Shown piece by piece: positions 62,759-64,000 of a stretch of DNA of 64,000 nt. Under the pieces are notes generated by a model that searched no databases, had not been told where the DNA came from, and saw nothing but the letters and a program-made list of their open reading frames with translations. The DNA is from Paramecium pentaurelia (lineage: Eukaryota > Ciliophora > Oligohymenophorea > Peniculida > Parameciidae). Both the position numbers and the translations under genes were made by a program. Numbering within the stretch: the stretch's first letter is position 1; every line of letters begins with the position of its first letter. The stretch lies in the NCBI GenBank assembly GCA_905183005.1, contig CAJJDO010000038.1:371046-435045 (forward strand). Direction: 5' to 3'.

Positions 62759-63941
62759 AATTAAAATATTCGTTAATGCTTTATTTTAACTAATTTTTGA
62801 TTTCATATATAAAAAATGTTAAAACGTAATAGGTTCTTATTTTGGGAGTAGTAGAGGTTGGAAATTAATTAGTCCTTAATTATCTCCTAATGTATATAAT
62901 ACATTATTTTTTACTGCCTGTTAGTCTGCGATTAAGTTATCTAAATTATCAATATAATAATTCATGATTTCACCATCCCTTTTATTTGGATTAACTATAA
63001 CTAGTTTTTTAATTTGTTTATGGGTTATCTTATTTTACTTAGTTCTGATATTGCTATTAATTAATTAGAATATGTTCAAAAAATCTTAAGAAGTTCTATG
63101 TATTATGGATTCTAGACCTAACCTTTTCCTTCTATAGATTTAGAATGTCTTTTGATTCTCCTGAATTTTCTAAATAAATTCTCTGAAGTTCTCACTGTGA
63201 GAACAATTCAAATTTAATAGATAAATTTACTCCTTGTTTATTATGAAATTATATTACTTTTTACTTTTTAAGTTTTTTTTCAAATTTAATTAACAAATTA
63301 TTAATTTATGATCAGATAGATTATTTTGCTGAAAGCTAATTGAATGCAAAAGTTCTTAATTGATTTGAAAAATGTCTGTTTTCGATTATCGAAGTTTGTT
63401 CTTGACAAATCTTTATTATGTAATTTAATACTCTGGGATTAAATCTATCATACCCTTGAGCTTAACTGCACTATTATTAGCATCTCTAACAATCATTATA
63501 AGAACATTTAGTTTCTTGATTTTAAGTTGAACAATGAAGATTTGTAATTTTTTTTATTAGTTTCTGAAAGATTTAGAGTTGGCAGAGTAGATATTTGAAA
63601 TATATAGTTCTACATTATTTTTTGTGCATTAAACTAACAAATATTCAATTTCATCTAATTTTAATATATGAGAAATGTCTCTGCATATGACTTATTTATG
63701 AATGCCTATACCCATCCTTCCGCCTTAAGAATGTTCGCTACGTAATTTATTAATGAAATTGTATTTAGGAGATGTGTTTATCATCTATCGAGTTTCTTGA
63801 AGACAAATTATGTGGGGATCATTTTCTTTAATTATTTGTAAAGTGGTTGGTTTTAAAGAGGAAATATTCCAACACACTACTGTTATTTAATGATGTTGTG
63901 AGATTATTTTGTTTTTGTTTTAACTAAAATGGATTTAGTTA

Positions 63942-63960
<19 letters not shown>
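62578..63960 (-). mobile_element. LINE (non-LTR retrotransposon) ORF2 fragment: AP endonuclease and start of RT
   Basis: Read on the minus strand with the ciliate code, about 455 codons are open without a TGA. An AP-like endonuclease is complete: TVVCWNIS (Asn at 63866-63868), CLQETR (Glu at 63794-63796), IYSANSK, VRDANNS (Asp at 63482-63484, the D-x-N site) and LSDHK (Asp/His at 63308-63313). A linker with RRKRLGLESIIH follows, then the start of the reverse transcriptase (FIIPLNKNYP, ASEFRPIIILSPL). RT is cut off there, at the junction with the coiled-coil gene, before the YxDD box. No ATG is visible; the frame is open to the repeat at the window edge. In-frame TAA/TAG codons show adaptation to the host code. 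Confidence 0.85.
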
Positions 63961-63980
<20 letters not shown>

Positions 63981-64000
63981 AATAATAATAATAATAATAA
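63937..64000. repeat. (TTA)n/(AAT)n inverted microsatellite at window end
   Basis: A TTA run switches to an AAT run within the last 64 bases, so the sequence is self-complementary and could fold back. It directly abuts the 5' side of the LINE frame and runs out of the window. Confidence 0.9.

Noticed and set aside
1..64000. Telomere repeats, tRNA/rRNA genes, CRISPR arrays, bacterial promoters or terminators
   Set aside because: No C4A2/C3A3-type arrays, no cloverleaf with an internal GGTTCAA-type box, and no direct-repeat arrays were seen; bacterial signals do not apply to a ciliate.

Overview
The window is nuclear DNA of a ciliate, most likely a macronuclear scaffold of a Paramecium species. 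It is very AT-rich. TAA and TAG occur all through conserved protein domains at glutamine positions and TGA is the only stop. Introns are tiny (about 18-36 nt, GT..AG). Genes sit on both strands with 10-100 bp between many of them, and there is a large Paramecium-type surface antigen gene. All calls here were made by reading six frames with the ciliate code (UAA/UAG = Gln) and splicing by eye. Exon ends are therefore hypotheses, firmest where a known domain fixes the frame.

Layout. 1-4.2 kb: the tail of a MORN protein, then a GPI-anchored cysteine-rich surface antigen. 4.9-14.7 kb: a ubiquitin-fold protein facing a CaMK kinase, an AMPK/SNF1 kinase, a divergent tubulin-ligase-like protein, a NAT9 acetyltransferase, an ArfGAP, an AGC kinase and a coiled-coil protein. 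14.7-25.6 kb: a BIG-type Arf-GEF with an extra zinc finger, an STK32-like kinase, a ubiquitin-fold protein ending near RWSGG, a PDI and a Q/N-rich protein. 25.6-33.1 kb: a quadruple-CX9C mitochondrial protein, a SWI3/SMARCC chromatin subunit, two unknown proteins, a second ubiquitin-fold protein with RWTGG, a Nup50-like nucleoporin and a SHIPPO/PGP-repeat axonemal protein. 33.3-51.4 kb: a hormone-sensitive-lipase-like esterase, a myristoylated protein with a possible PP1-docking motif, a six-IQ-motif coiled coil, another coiled coil, an alpha/beta hydrolase with a UIM, an EF-hand coiled coil, a membrane-anchored TTL protein, an HSD17B12-like SDR and a MORN protein. 52.4-55.5 kb: a phospholipid scramblase and an R2R3 Myb factor. 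55.5-64 kb: gene-poor and repeat-rich, with damaged or doubtful ORFs, a spliced coiled-coil gene, and a coiled-coil gene whose 3' end runs into an antisense LINE fragment encoding an AP endonuclease and the start of a reverse transcriptase.

The genes do not form an operon; the mix is ordinary eukaryotic housekeeping and ciliary content. Themes that recur are vesicle traffic (ArfGAP, Arf-GEF, scramblase), protein kinases, and cilia/microtubules (two TTL-fold proteins, NAT9, SHIPPO, MORN, coiled coils). The most unusual items are the pair of ubiquitin-fold proteins with a conserved RW[ST]GG near the C-terminus, the LINE remnant that is open in the ciliate code and has invaded a gene, a TTL-like protein lacking its catalytic glutamate, and a membrane-anchored TTL. 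I saw no tRNA, rRNA, telomere repeat or CRISPR array.
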